36,195 nucleotides of DNA from Paraplanobispora takensis (GTDB lineage Bacteria; Actinomycetota; Actinomycetes; Streptosporangiales; Streptosporangiaceae). The DNA lies in the NCBI RefSeq assembly GCF_016863195.1, contig NZ_BOOK01000074.1, positions 1 through 36,195 on the forward strand, given 5' to 3'. Position 1 is the stretch's first letter, and each line of letters opens with the position of its first letter. Of this stretch, positions 7,949 to 15,594 are shown piece by piece. The translations under genes were made by a program, and so were the position numbers. The notes beneath the pieces are model-generated. The model searched no databases. It was not told where the DNA came from and was given only the letters and a program-made list of their open reading frames with translations.

Positions 7949-7961
7949 TGATTAGTATTCA
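7949..7961. promoter_or_regulatory. Candidate LysR-type T-N11-A box
   Basis: TGATTAGTATTCA fits the T-N11-A rule of LysR-type regulators, with TGA/TCA ends, in the 62-bp AT-rich gap between the divergent EamA and LysR genes. It ends three bases before the LysR ATG, so binding would also repress lysR. Confidence 0.45.
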
Positions 7962-7964
7962 TGC

Positions 7965-8900
7965 ATGGTCGCGTTCGATCTCCACCGGCTCCGCCTGCTG
8001 CGCGAGCTGGAGGAGCGCGGGACGCTCGCCGCGGTCGCGGCGGCCCTGGACTACAGCCCGTCCGCGGTCTCGCAGCAGCTGAGCGTCCTGGAGAAGCAGA
8101 CCGGCGCGCGGTTGCTGGAGAAGGCCGGGCGCGGTGTGCGGCTGACCGACGCCGGGCGCCTGCTGGCTCAGCACGCGGGGGTCCTGCTGGCGGCGGCCGA
8201 GGCCGCGGCGGCGGACCTGGCGGCCCTGGGCGGCGAGGTCCGCGGCACCGTGCGCGCCGGCGCCCTGCAGTCGGCGGCCCGCCGACTGCTGATCCCCGCC
8301 GTGGCCCGGATGACGGCCGGGCACCCGCGGGTACGCGTGGAGGTCTCCGAGCTCGAATTGGAGCAGGCGCTGCCGGGACTGCGCCTGGGCACGGTCGACC
8401 TGGTCGTCAGCGACGAGTACGACGGTCACCCGCGGCCCCGGCCGGCGGGGCTGCGCTTCGCGCAGCTGTACGAGGAGCCGCTCAAGCTGGTGCTCCCACC
8501 GGCGCATCCGCTGGCCCGCCGGCAGGGCCCCGTCGCCCTGGCCGCGCTGCGCGAGGAGGTCTGGGCCGCCTCCGCCGAGGGCACCGGCCACCACGCCATG
8601 GTGGTGGGGACCTGCCGGTCCCTGGGCGGTTACGAACCCGATGTGCGGCACCGTTCCAACGACGCCGACATCCAGCTCGAACTCGTGCGCGCCACGGGAG
8701 CCGTCGCGCTGCTGCCGCCCCTGACGCTGCCGGCGGCGGACGCGGCGCTGGCGATCCGCGACGTCGCCGAGGCCGACATCCGGCGCCGCCTCGTCGTGGT
8801 GACCCGGGAGGGCCCCACGGCCCCCGCGCTCCGAGCGCTGCTGGGGGCGGTGACCGACCGGGCGCGCGAGATCGCCCGGCCCCTCGGCCTCCGTGACTAG
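7965..8900 (+). CDS. LysR-family transcriptional regulator
   Basis: A 311-residue LysR-type regulator. Residues 1-62 form the winged HTH (LRLLRELEERGTLAAVAAALDYSPSAVSQQLSVLEKQTGARLLEKAGRGVRLT), followed by the linker helix and a periplasmic-binding-like effector domain (~90-300) that should sense a small molecule. The ATG at 7965 is the only sensible start; there is almost no leader. It is divergent from the EamA exporter and most likely controls it and itself. Its stop codon overlaps the convergent MFS gene by four bases. Confidence 0.92.
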   Translation: MVAFDLHRLRLLRELEERGTLAAVAAALDYSPSAVSQQLSVLEKQTGARLLEKAGRGVRLTDAGRLLAQHAGVLLAAAEAAAADLAALGGEVRGTVRAGALQSAARRLLIPAVARMTAGHPRVRVEVSELELEQALPGLRLGTVDLVVSDEYDGHPRPRPAGLRFAQLYEEPLKLVLPPAHPLARRQGPVALAALREEVWAASAEGTGHHAMVVGTCRSLGGYEPDVRHRSNDADIQLELVRATGAVALLPPLTLPAADAALAIRDVAEADIRRRLVVVTREGPTAPALRALLGAVTDRAREIARPLGLRD

Positions 8901-10183
8901 GCGGACGCGCGGTTCACCAGGACCCGGGCCAGGACGAAGGTGACGGCTCCGGCCAGGACGACGGACAGCAGGCCGACGCGCAGGCCGGCCAGGTCGGCGA
9001 CGAGCCCGACCAGGAGCGGGGACAGCAGGAACCCGCCGCGCAGCAGCCAGCTGACGATGGTCAGGCCGGTGCCGGAGGGCAGGCCGGGCAGTTCGTCGGC
9101 GGTGTGCATGGCGGCCGGGACCATGGTGGCGAAGCCGAGCCCGGCCAGGGCGAAGCCGGCCAGCGTGGTCGCGACGGAGGGCAAGGCCAGCGCGGCGCCC
9201 ATGCCGGCGGCGGCCAGGACGCCTCCCGCGCGGGCCACCGTACGCTGACCGAAGCGGTCCACCACGCGGTCGCCGCTGAGGCGTCCGAGGGTCATGGCGA
9301 CCTGGAAGGCCACGACGGCCAGGCCTGCGGTGGCGGCGTCGGCGCGCAGGTCGCCGCTGAGGTAGATCGCGCCCCAGGACGCGCCCGCGTCCTCGACGAG
9401 GGCGCCGCAGGCGGCCAGCACGCCGAGCGCGGCGAGCATCCGCACGGCCGGAGCGGCGAACGCGCGCCGGCGCGGGTGCAGGGCGGGCGGGGCGCCCGGG
9501 TGTCCGTCGGCGGCGGCCAGGTCCTGGGCGGTGAGGTCGTGGGCGGTGGCCGGGTCCCGGACCTCGGCGGAGCGCTCGGCGTCCTCGGGGCCAGGCAGCA
9601 GGAACCGGTAGGCGGCGACGGCGACGGCGCTGAACAGCGCCGCGGAGATGACCAGGTGGACCGCGAGGGGCAGGCGGAGACCGGCGGCGGCCGAGCCCAT
9701 CAGGCCGCCCAGGACGGCGCCGATGCTCCACACGCCGTGCAGCGAGTTGAGGATCGAGCGCCGGTAGAGCCGCTGGACGCGCAGGCCGTGGGCGTTCTGC
9801 GCGACGTCGACGATCGCGTCGAGCGCGCCCACGGCGAACAGCGCGCCGCCGAAGGCGACCCAGTGCGGCACGAAGGGGACGGCCAGGGTCATGATCGTGG
9901 TCACGACGATGCCGAACGCCGCCACGCGGGCGGAACCGAAGCGGCGGATCGCGGTGCCGGCGAGCAGCCCGGCCAGCAGCGCGCCGATCGAGTAGCCGGC
10001 CAGCGCGGTGCCGAAGACGGCGTTGCCCACGCCGAGGTCGGCCTTGATCTGCGGATACCGCGGGACGATGTTGAAGAACACGGCGCCGTTGGTGAGGAAC
10101 AGCGCGGCGACGGCGGCGCGGGCCCGGCGCGCCTGCCGGGTGGGCGTTCCGGGCGTGGTGAGGGGAACGGCGGCAGCGGACAT
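8897..10183 (-). CDS. MFS transporter
   Basis: A ~428-residue major facilitator protein with about 12 membrane segments, probably an efflux or sugar-type porter of the FucP/YbjJ-like group (start region LFLTNGAVFFNIVPRYPQIKADLG, with LVGLVADLAGLRVG near the end). The middle loop (~residues 205-245) is long and charged, as in MFS proteins. ATG 10183 is preferred to the GTG at 10198 because GGAAG sits 5 nt upstream of it. A TetR gene lies 52 bp upstream on the same strand, so the two probably form one operon in which TetR controls its own transporter. The substrate is unknown. Confidence 0.88.
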   Translation of the reverse strand: MSAAAVPLTTPGTPTRQARRARAAVAALFLTNGAVFFNIVPRYPQIKADLGVGNAVFGTALAGYSIGALLAGLLAGTAIRRFGSARVAAFGIVVTTIMTLAVPFVPHWVAFGGALFAVGALDAIVDVAQNAHGLRVQRLYRRSILNSLHGVWSIGAVLGGLMGSAAAGLRLPLAVHLVISAALFSAVAVAAYRFLLPGPEDAERSAEVRDPATAHDLTAQDLAAADGHPGAPPALHPRRRAFAAPAVRMLAALGVLAACGALVEDAGASWGAIYLSGDLRADAATAGLAVVAFQVAMTLGRLSGDRVVDRFGQRTVARAGGVLAAAGMGAALALPSVATTLAGFALAGLGFATMVPAAMHTADELPGLPSGTGLTIVSWLLRGGFLLSPLLVGLVADLAGLRVGLLSVVLAGAVTFVLARVLVNRASA

Positions 10184-10235
10184 GGAACTTCCGATCACGT
10201 GGTGCGGGTGAGGGACGGCAGGGGCCGAGAGAGGA

Positions 10236-10814
10236 TCAGCGCAGGAATCGCTCGACGGCGTGGCGGATCTGCTCGGGCGTCATCGGGTCGGTCGACAGGG
10301 CGCTGTGCAGGACGAGCCCTTCGATGAGCGCGTCGAGCTCCCGGGCGGTGGTGGCGTCGAAGTGGCGCTCCAGCGCCCGGCGGCTGCGCGCCATCCAGGC
10401 CTGGGTGACGGCCCGCAGAGCCGGGTTGCGCGCGGCGGCCACGTACAGCTCCACGCTGAGGACCAGGTCGTACTGCGAGCCGAGCAGATAGCCCGAGACC
10501 AGTGTGATGACGGCCTCGACCGCCTCCGTCCGGTCCCGGGCGGAGCCCAGGCACTCGTCGAAGACGCGGGCCGCCGACTCGGCGTGCCGGGTGAACGCCT
10601 CGGCCAGCACCTCCTCCAGGGAGGCGAAGTGGTAGGTCATCGACCCGAGCGGCACGTCCGCGACGCGGGCGATCTCGCGGTGCGTGGTGCCGGCGACGCC
10701 GCGTTCGGCGATGACGGTGAGCGCGGCGTCGATCAGCCGGTCCCGCCGTCCGGGGTCGTGCCGGCGAGGCCGCCGGGCGGTCGCCGGTCGCGGGTCGTCT
10801 GGAGGGGGTTTCAT
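10236..10814 (-). CDS. TetR-family regulator
   Basis: A 192-residue TetR repressor. The HTH lies at residues ~25-70 (RLIDAALTVIAERGVAGTTHREIARVADVPLGSMTYHFASLEEVL), followed by an all-helical ligand-binding domain of the TetR_C type (EAVITLVSGYLLGSQYDLVLSVELYVAAARNP). It is upstream of, and probably co-transcribed with, the MFS transporter gene. Its ATG is embedded in a perfect inverted repeat, so it is very likely self-repressed. The ligand is unknown. Confidence 0.92.
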   Translation of the reverse strand: MKPPPDDPRPATARRPRRHDPGRRDRLIDAALTVIAERGVAGTTHREIARVADVPLGSMTYHFASLEEVLAEAFTRHAESAARVFDECLGSARDRTEAVEAVITLVSGYLLGSQYDLVLSVELYVAAARNPALRAVTQAWMARSRRALERHFDATTARELDALIEGLVLHSALSTDPMTPEQIRHAVERFLR

Positions 10815-10834
10815 ATGTACAAGAGTACATATGA
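10811..10834 (-). promoter_or_regulatory. TetR operator overlapping its start codon
   Basis: Perfect inverted repeat TCATATGTAC-AAGA-GTACATATGA (10-bp arms, 4-bp centre) that contains the start codon of the TetR gene. A second, shorter repeat with the same GTAC core, GTACA-TC-TGTAC, lies at 10838-10849, three bases further upstream of the gene. Two sites of this kind point to cooperative self-repression. Confidence 0.75.
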
Positions 10835-10920
10835 TGCGTACATCTGTACATAGCGCGAAAGGCGCAGCGATACCGGGCGCAAGGGTGGTGGATGCCGGTC
10901 CCGCAAAGGATCATGGCTGG

Positions 10921-11346
10921 GTGGATCTGAACTATTACGACACCCTCATCGCGGTCGCGGAGGACTGCCCGGTCGGCAGCTCGGTGGAGCCGGAGCCCAG
11001 AGGCGGCAAGAAGACGGTCGCGGTGCTGCAGTTCGAGATGCTCGACGCCGACCCGGGCGGCCTGACGCAGGAGGATGTGCTCTTCGAGAGCTGGCTGCGC
11101 CGCCAGGAGCCGGCCGAGAGGTCGCAGGAGGAACTGGCGGAGCTGCGCGCGCAGCTCTTCTCCAAGCCTCAGGCGTGCCTGCGGGCCTCGCCGCTGCCCA
11201 AGAAGTACGGCTGGGGCCTGCTTTTCGACGGGGAGGGCCGGGTGCGGCTGTGCCCGATGGAGTCGGAGGAGTATCGGCGCATCCTCGCCGGCGAGGTGCC
11301 GGAGGTGAAGGTCCTCAAGGCGATGCGGTCCAGCCGGGCCAAGTGA
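10921..11346 (+). CDS. DUF6157 family protein
   Basis: A 141-residue soluble protein beginning MDLNYYDTLIAVAEDCP. The conserved blocks RGGKKTVAVLQFEML, QEDVLFESWLRRQE, FSKPQACLRASPLPKKYGWG and VKVLKAMRSSRA identify the DUF6157 family, whose biochemical role is not known. GTG 10921 is used because homologous proteins begin at this (N)YYDT block; AAAGGA lies about 10 nt upstream. It is divergent from the TetR gene, with the TetR operators in between, so it may also be under that regulator. Single-gene unit: the next gene has its own operator-like palindrome. Confidence 0.8.
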   Translation: MDLNYYDTLIAVAEDCPVGSSVEPEPRGGKKTVAVLQFEMLDADPGGLTQEDVLFESWLRRQEPAERSQEELAELRAQLFSKPQACLRASPLPKKYGWGLLFDGEGRVRLCPMESEEYRRILAGEVPEVKVLKAMRSSRAK

Positions 11347-11418
11347 TCCCCGGCCGGGCGGGAATCGGCGACCGGTCCGTCATGAGCGTGCCGGCATCAT
11401 CGGGATGGTGCTAGCATC

Positions 11419-11437
11419 CGGATGATGTAATCATCCG
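11419..11437 (+). promoter_or_regulatory. Operator-like palindrome before the TetR-fusion gene
   Basis: CGGATGAT-GTA-ATCATCCG: perfect 8-bp arms with a 3-bp centre, 28 bp before the TetR gene at 11466. Size and position fit a self-operator of that regulator. Confidence 0.65.
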
Positions 11438-11465
11438 AATTTCATGACGGATCACGGGAGCGGCG

Positions 11466-12569
11466 ATGGCCAGGCTGACCCGGGCACAGCAGCAGGAGCG
11501 CACCCGCGCCGCCGTGCTGGCCGCGGCACGGCGGGAGTTCGCCGAGCACGGATACGCCGAGGCCAAGGTCGACCGGATCGCCGGGCGGGCCGAGCTGACC
11601 CGGGGCGCGGTGTACTCCAACTTCCCGAGCAAACGCGCGCTGTACCTGGCGGTCCTGCTCGACTCGGTCGAGCGGCCAGGGGCGGTGGCGGCCCCGCCGT
11701 CCGGCCCGCACGGGTCGCTGGGCGCCTTCGCCTACACCTGGCTGGAACGGCTGCCGCTGGCCGGCGACACGCCCGCCGACGGGAAACTGCAGCTGCGCTC
11801 GACGGCCGGGTTGTTCGACGACGAGCCGGGCCGTACCGCCTCGGCGCAGCTGGCCAGGCTGGAGGCGCTGCTGCTGGCGCTGGCGCTGGAGTCGGGCGCA
11901 TCCGGGCGCGGCGGACGGCCGCGGCTGGTGCGCACGGCCGAGCTGGTCCTCACGATGCTGAACGGCGCCGGGCACCTGGCCGGCACGGCGCCCGGGTTCG
12001 GCGACCCCTTCGACGTGGCGCGCGCCTGCGAGCACCTGGCCGGCCTCGACCTCGCCGACACCTGGGACCCGCCGTACCTGCCCTTCGTCGCCCCCGCGCG
12101 GCCCGCCCGGGAGGCCTGGGAGCCGCCCGCCGGGATGCCGGAGGAGATCACCGGCCGCCCGGCCGGGTTCGGCGCCGACGGGGTGGTCGCGATTCTGGGG
12201 ACCGGGCGGCTGGAGGCGGCCGAGGAGGCCGTCCGCGCCGCCCGCCCGGGCGAGCAGGTCACCGTGGCCGTGGTCACGGGCGACCCGGCCGAGATCGGGC
12301 GTCTGGCGCGGCTGAGGATCGGCGACCTCACCGCGTGCCTGCGGCGCGTGTTCCCCCCGGACGCCCGGCCCGGCCTGCGCCTCGTCGTCGACGAGCGCGG
12401 CGCCCTGGCCGCGGCCGCCGGCGTCGCGGACCCGGACGACGCCACCGAGGCCGCGGTGCGCGTCCGGGCGGGCCGGATCGTCTTCCGCGCCCGCGGGCGG
12501 GGCGCCGCCCACGCCGCGGCCGTCGCGGGCGGCCCCGTCACCGCCCGGCCGGACGAGACCGGTGGATGA
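11466..12569 (+). CDS. TetR-family regulator with an extra C-terminal domain
   Basis: A 367-residue protein, much longer than the usual 190-220 of TetR regulators. Residues ~10-55 form a clear TetR HTH (AVLAAARREFAEHGYAEAKVDRIAGRAELTRGAVYSNFPSKRAL). A helical regulatory domain follows to ~200. Residues ~235-355 look like a separate alpha/beta domain (VVAILGTGRLEAAEEAV, LRLVVDERGALAAAAGV, VRVRAGRIVFRARG), which recalls a peroxiredoxin/thioredoxin-like fold but has no CxxC or peroxidatic Cys in that pattern; this is inference. ATG 11466 has GGGAG just upstream. It leads a likely operon with the next two genes (gaps of 62 and 4 bp). Confidence 0.82.
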   Translation: MARLTRAQQQERTRAAVLAAARREFAEHGYAEAKVDRIAGRAELTRGAVYSNFPSKRALYLAVLLDSVERPGAVAAPPSGPHGSLGAFAYTWLERLPLAGDTPADGKLQLRSTAGLFDDEPGRTASAQLARLEALLLALALESGASGRGGRPRLVRTAELVLTMLNGAGHLAGTAPGFGDPFDVARACEHLAGLDLADTWDPPYLPFVAPARPAREAWEPPAGMPEEITGRPAGFGADGVVAILGTGRLEAAEEAVRAARPGEQVTVAVVTGDPAEIGRLARLRIGDLTACLRRVFPPDARPGLRLVVDERGALAAAAGVADPDDATEAAVRVRAGRIVFRARGRGAAHAAAVAGGPVTARPDETGG

Positions 12570-12631
12570 CCCCTCCGGCTCCTCCCCGGCACCGGGACGG
12601 GACCGGAAACGGCGAGAAAGGACCGCAGAAC

Positions 12632-13258
12632 ATGATCGAGGCACCCCGTCCGACCGATGACGACCTGCCGGTGCTGCACACCCTGCGCTGCATCGGGTTC
12701 GCCGCCCTGGAGCGCGTGGCCGAGGCGGCGGGACTGCCGGCCGCCGAGGCGGAGTCCGCGCTGATCGATCTCGCGGTGGCGGGCCTGGTCACGCACGAGC
12801 CGGGGGACTTCGGCGGGTGGAGCCTCACCGGGGCCGGCCGCGCCGCGGACGCCGAGCGGATCGGCGCCCAGCTCGACACGGCCGGCGTCCGGGCCGCGGT
12901 GACCCGGTCCTACGAGGACTTCCTCGTGCTCAACCCCGAGCTGCTCGACCTGTGCACGGCCTGGCAGATGCGCTCCGCCGACGGGTTCGCCACGCCGAAC
13001 GACCACACCGACCCCGCCTACGACGCCCGGGTGATGGACCGGTTCACCGACTTCCACCGGCGCGCCGAGGTCGTCTGCGCCGACCTGTCGGCGGCGCTGC
13101 CCCGGTTCGGGCGCTACCGGGTACGGCTCACCCGCGCGCTCACCCGGGCAACATCCGGGGCGCCGCAGTACCTGGCCGACGAGATGGAGTCCTACCACAC
13201 CGTGTGGTTCCAGCTTCACGAAGACCTGCTGGTCACTCTGGGCATCCCGCGGTTCTGA
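12632..13258 (+). CDS. Winged-helix-like protein next to a PPDK-like gene
   Basis: A 208-residue soluble protein. The first ~75 residues read as a winged helix (LHTLRCIGFAALERVAEAAGLPAAEAESALIDLAVAGLVTHEPG, then GGWSLTGAGR as the wing). The rest (~90-205) is helical with many Arg/Asp/Tyr residues, and has no recognised motif. ATG 12632 is preceded by GAGAAAGGA. The next gene starts four bases after its stop, so the two are probably translated together and may work together. It could be a regulator or a partner of the PPDK-like protein; function is not known. Confidence 0.7.
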   Translation: MIEAPRPTDDDLPVLHTLRCIGFAALERVAEAAGLPAAEAESALIDLAVAGLVTHEPGDFGGWSLTGAGRAADAERIGAQLDTAGVRAAVTRSYEDFLVLNPELLDLCTAWQMRSADGFATPNDHTDPAYDARVMDRFTDFHRRAEVVCADLSAALPRFGRYRVRLTRALTRATSGAPQYLADEMESYHTVWFQLHEDLLVTLGIPRF

Positions 13259-13262
13259 GGCG

Positions 13263-14771
13263 ATGACGCGGATCCACCCGCTCTCGGCGCGGCCCGGCCC
13301 GGGCGCGGACGTCCTCGGCGGCAAGGGGCACGGCCTCCTCACGCTGCGCCGTCTCGGGCTGCCCGTACCGCCCGGGTTCGTCATCACCACCGGGGCGTGC
13401 CGGGCCTTCCTGCGCGAGGGACACCTCCCCGACGGCCTGAGGGCCGAGCTGGCCGCGGCCGTCTCCGACCTGGAGGCCGTCACCGGGCGGCGCCTGGGCG
13501 GGCCCGGACGGCCGCTGGCGGTCTCCGTCCGCTCGGGCGGCGGCGTGTCGATGCCCGGCATGATGAACACGGTCCTCAACGTCGGGCTGACCACCGGGGC
13601 CACGGCGGCGCTGGCGGAGGAGACGGGCGACGAGCGCTTCGCGCTCGACTCGCGGCGGCGGCTGCTGTCCGGCTTCGCCTCCGCCGCCCCCGGCTCCCCC
13701 GTTCCCGACGACGCGATGCGGCAGCTGGAGGCGGCCGTCGAGGCCGTGTTCTCCTCATGGGACACCCCGCGCGCCCGGACCTACCGCGAGTTGCACGGCA
13801 TCGCGCACGACCTCGGCACGGCCGTCGTCGTGCAGGCCATGGTCTACGGCAACCGCGACGAGCGCAGCGGCAGCGGCGTGGCCTTCGGCCGCGACCCCAA
13901 CACCGGGGAGAACGTCCCGTTCGGCGAGGTCCTGTTCGGCCGTCAGGGCGAGGAGGTCGTCTCCGGCGGGTCGGCGACCCGGCCGCTGGCCGAACTGGCG
14001 CGGCGGGAGCCGGCGGTGTGGACCGGGCTGCTGGAGGCCCTGGACCGGATCGAGGGGCACTACCGCGACGCCTGCCACGTGGAGTTCACCTTCGAGGCGG
14101 GCCGGCTGTGGCTGCTGCAGGTACGGCCCGGCGGCCTGGCCGGGCGCGCCGCCGTCCGCGTCGCGGTCGACCTGGCCGAGCAGGGCCTCATCGGCCGCCG
14201 CGAGGCCCTGCTCCGGATCCTCCCGCACCACCTCCGGCACGCCCGCACACCCCGGATAGAGGCCTCAGGCGCCATCGACCTGCTGACCCGGGGACTGGGC
14301 GCCTGCCCGGGGGTCGCGGCCGGCAGGGTGGCGACCACCGCCGACCGGGCGGCCCGGATGGCGGCCGCCGGCCCGGTCATCCTGGTGCGCCCGCAGACCT
14401 CGCCGCTCGACATGCACGGCCTGGCCGCCGCCGCCGGAGTCCTCACCGCCTCCGGCGGGCCGGGCAGCCACGCCGCCGTCGTCGCGCGGTCGATGGGCAG
14501 GCCCGCGGTCGTGGGGGCCGCGGACCTCACCGTCGAGGCCGCGGCCGCCCGCGTGCGGGCCGGGGGCCGTACCCTCCCGGAAGGCGCGCTCATCACCATC
14601 GACGGGACCGGCGGAGAGGTCGTCGCCGGCACCCCCCGCGTCGTCACGGCCCCGGCGGATCCCCACCTGCACCGCCTGCTCGAATGGGCCGACGAGATCT
14701 CCGGCGGCGGCCCCGGCCGCGACGACGCCGGACGTCTCACCGCGGCCCGCGCCGTCCTGCTGAGGAACTGA
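13263..14771 (+). CDS. Two-domain pyruvate phosphate dikinase-like protein lacking the PEP domain
   Basis: A 502-residue member of the PEP-utilising enzyme group. Residues ~5-310 are the ATP-grasp domain of pyruvate phosphate dikinase (GGKGHGLLTLRRLGLPVPPGF, SVRSGGGVSMPGMMNTVLN, VEFTFEAGRLWLLQVR). Residues ~345-465 are the swivelling phosphohistidine domain with the catalytic His in GGPGSHAAVVARS. True PPDK is ~880 residues and ends with a PEP/pyruvate-binding barrel; here the protein stops after the swivel domain. It may transfer a phosphoryl group from ATP to its His and on to another protein or small molecule, but not run the PPDK reaction alone. No separate PEP-domain gene is nearby. Not a frameshift: a stop and an unrelated operon follow. 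Confidence 0.85.
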   Translation: MTRIHPLSARPGPGADVLGGKGHGLLTLRRLGLPVPPGFVITTGACRAFLREGHLPDGLRAELAAAVSDLEAVTGRRLGGPGRPLAVSVRSGGGVSMPGMMNTVLNVGLTTGATAALAEETGDERFALDSRRRLLSGFASAAPGSPVPDDAMRQLEAAVEAVFSSWDTPRARTYRELHGIAHDLGTAVVVQAMVYGNRDERSGSGVAFGRDPNTGENVPFGEVLFGRQGEEVVSGGSATRPLAELARREPAVWTGLLEALDRIEGHYRDACHVEFTFEAGRLWLLQVRPGGLAGRAAVRVAVDLAEQGLIGRREALLRILPHHLRHARTPRIEASGAIDLLTRGLGACPGVAAGRVATTADRAARMAAAGPVILVRPQTSPLDMHGLAAAAGVLTASGGPGSHAAVVARSMGRPAVVGAADLTVEAAAARVRAGGRTLPEGALITIDGTGGEVVAGTPRVVTAPADPHLHRLLEWADEISGGGPGRDDAGRLTAARAVLLRN

Positions 14772-14796
14772 CCGGACCGAGGCATGACCCGCTTCG

Positions 14797-14812
14797 CACA
14801 GGTAACGCACAG
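14797..14812 (+). promoter_or_regulatory. PhoP-type direct repeats before the phoP-like gene
   Basis: CACAG at 14797-14801 and 14808-14812 (11-bp period), with another CACAG at 14830-14834, in phase at 22 bp. It lies 45 bp before the regulator's ATG, so autoregulation is likely. Same design as the sites at 17271 and 19563. Confidence 0.65.
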
Positions 14813-14856
14813 GATGGGAAAGGGGCGCTCACAGCCTCGTCGCCGACGATCGGGAC

Positions 14857-15594
14857 ATGACGATGACGAACGCGGAGGCGCGCGGGCAGCTGCGCCGGCC
14901 GGACGGCGGCCCGTTGCGGGTGCTGGTGGTGGACGACGAGCCCACCCTGGCGGAGCTGCTGGCGATGGCGCTGCGCTACGAGGGCTGGGAGGTGCGCAGC
15001 GCCGGTGACGGGCTGGGCGCCGTCCGGAGCGCTCGTGACTTCCGCCCCGACGCCGTCGTGCTCGACATGATGCTGCCCGACATCGACGGCCTGGAGGTGC
15101 TGCGCCGCCTGCGCGCCGAGGCGCCGGACGTGCCGGTGCTGTTCCTGACCGCCAAGGACTCGGTGGAGGACCGGATCACCGGCCTGACCGCGGGCGGCGA
15201 CGACTACGTGACCAAGCCGTTCAGCCTGGAGGAGGTGGTGGCGCGCCTGCGGGGGCTGATGCGCCGTTCCGCGCGCTCGGAGGTGCGCTCCGACTCCCAG
15301 CTCGTCGTCGGGGACCTGGTCCTGGACGAGGACAGCCGCGAGGTCCGCCGGGGCGACGGCCTCATCAGCCTGACCGCCACCGAGTTCGAACTGCTCCGCT
15401 TCCTGATGCGCAACCCGCGCCGGGTGCTCAGCAAGGCGCAGATCCTGGACCGGGTGTGGAACTACGACTTCGGCGGCCAGGCGAACGTGGTCGAGCTGTA
15501 CATCTCGTACCTGCGCAAGAAGATCGACGCGGGCCGCACGCCGATGATCCACACGATGCGCGGCGCCGGTTACGTCCTGAAGCCCGGTGACTGA
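14857..15594 (+). CDS. OmpR-family response regulator, similar to mycobacterial PhoP
   Basis: A 245-residue DNA-binding regulator. The receiver domain (residues ~20-135) has D26/D27, phospho-acceptor D70 in LDMMLPDIDG, Thr in FLTAKD and Lys in VTKPF. The C-terminal winged helix (~148-242) reads LTATEFELLRFLMRNPRRVLSKAQILDRVWNYDFGG, NVVELYISYLRKKID and HTMRGAGYVL, very close to M. tuberculosis PhoP. It would be phosphorylated by the adjacent kinase and bind 11-bp direct repeats. ATG 14857 or 14863 may be used. The kinase gene overlaps its end by 8 bp. PhoP-box-like repeats lie before this gene and before two downstream operons. Orthology to PhoP rests on sequence likeness and the boxes, not on a tree. 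Confidence 0.9.
   Translation: MTMTNAEARGQLRRPDGGPLRVLVVDDEPTLAELLAMALRYEGWEVRSAGDGLGAVRSARDFRPDAVVLDMMLPDIDGLEVLRRLRAEAPDVPVLFLTAKDSVEDRITGLTAGGDDYVTKPFSLEEVVARLRGLMRRSARSEVRSDSQLVVGDLVLDEDSREVRRGDGLISLTATEFELLRFLMRNPRRVLSKAQILDRVWNYDFGGQANVVELYISYLRKKIDAGRTPMIHTMRGAGYVLKPGD

Noticed and set aside
7959-9731. 590-codon minus-strand frame across lysR and the MFS gene
   Set aside because: Arg-rich translation with no motif, overlapping two well-supported genes.
12090-12180. The TetR extension as a separate downstream gene fused by a missed stop
   Set aside because: The frame is continuous, with no internal ribosome site and start in a suitable place; a true fusion is simpler.
13263-14771. The short PPDK-like gene as a frameshifted full PPDK
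   Set aside because: No PEP-domain motifs are found in any frame after 14771; the next genes are an intact two-component pair.
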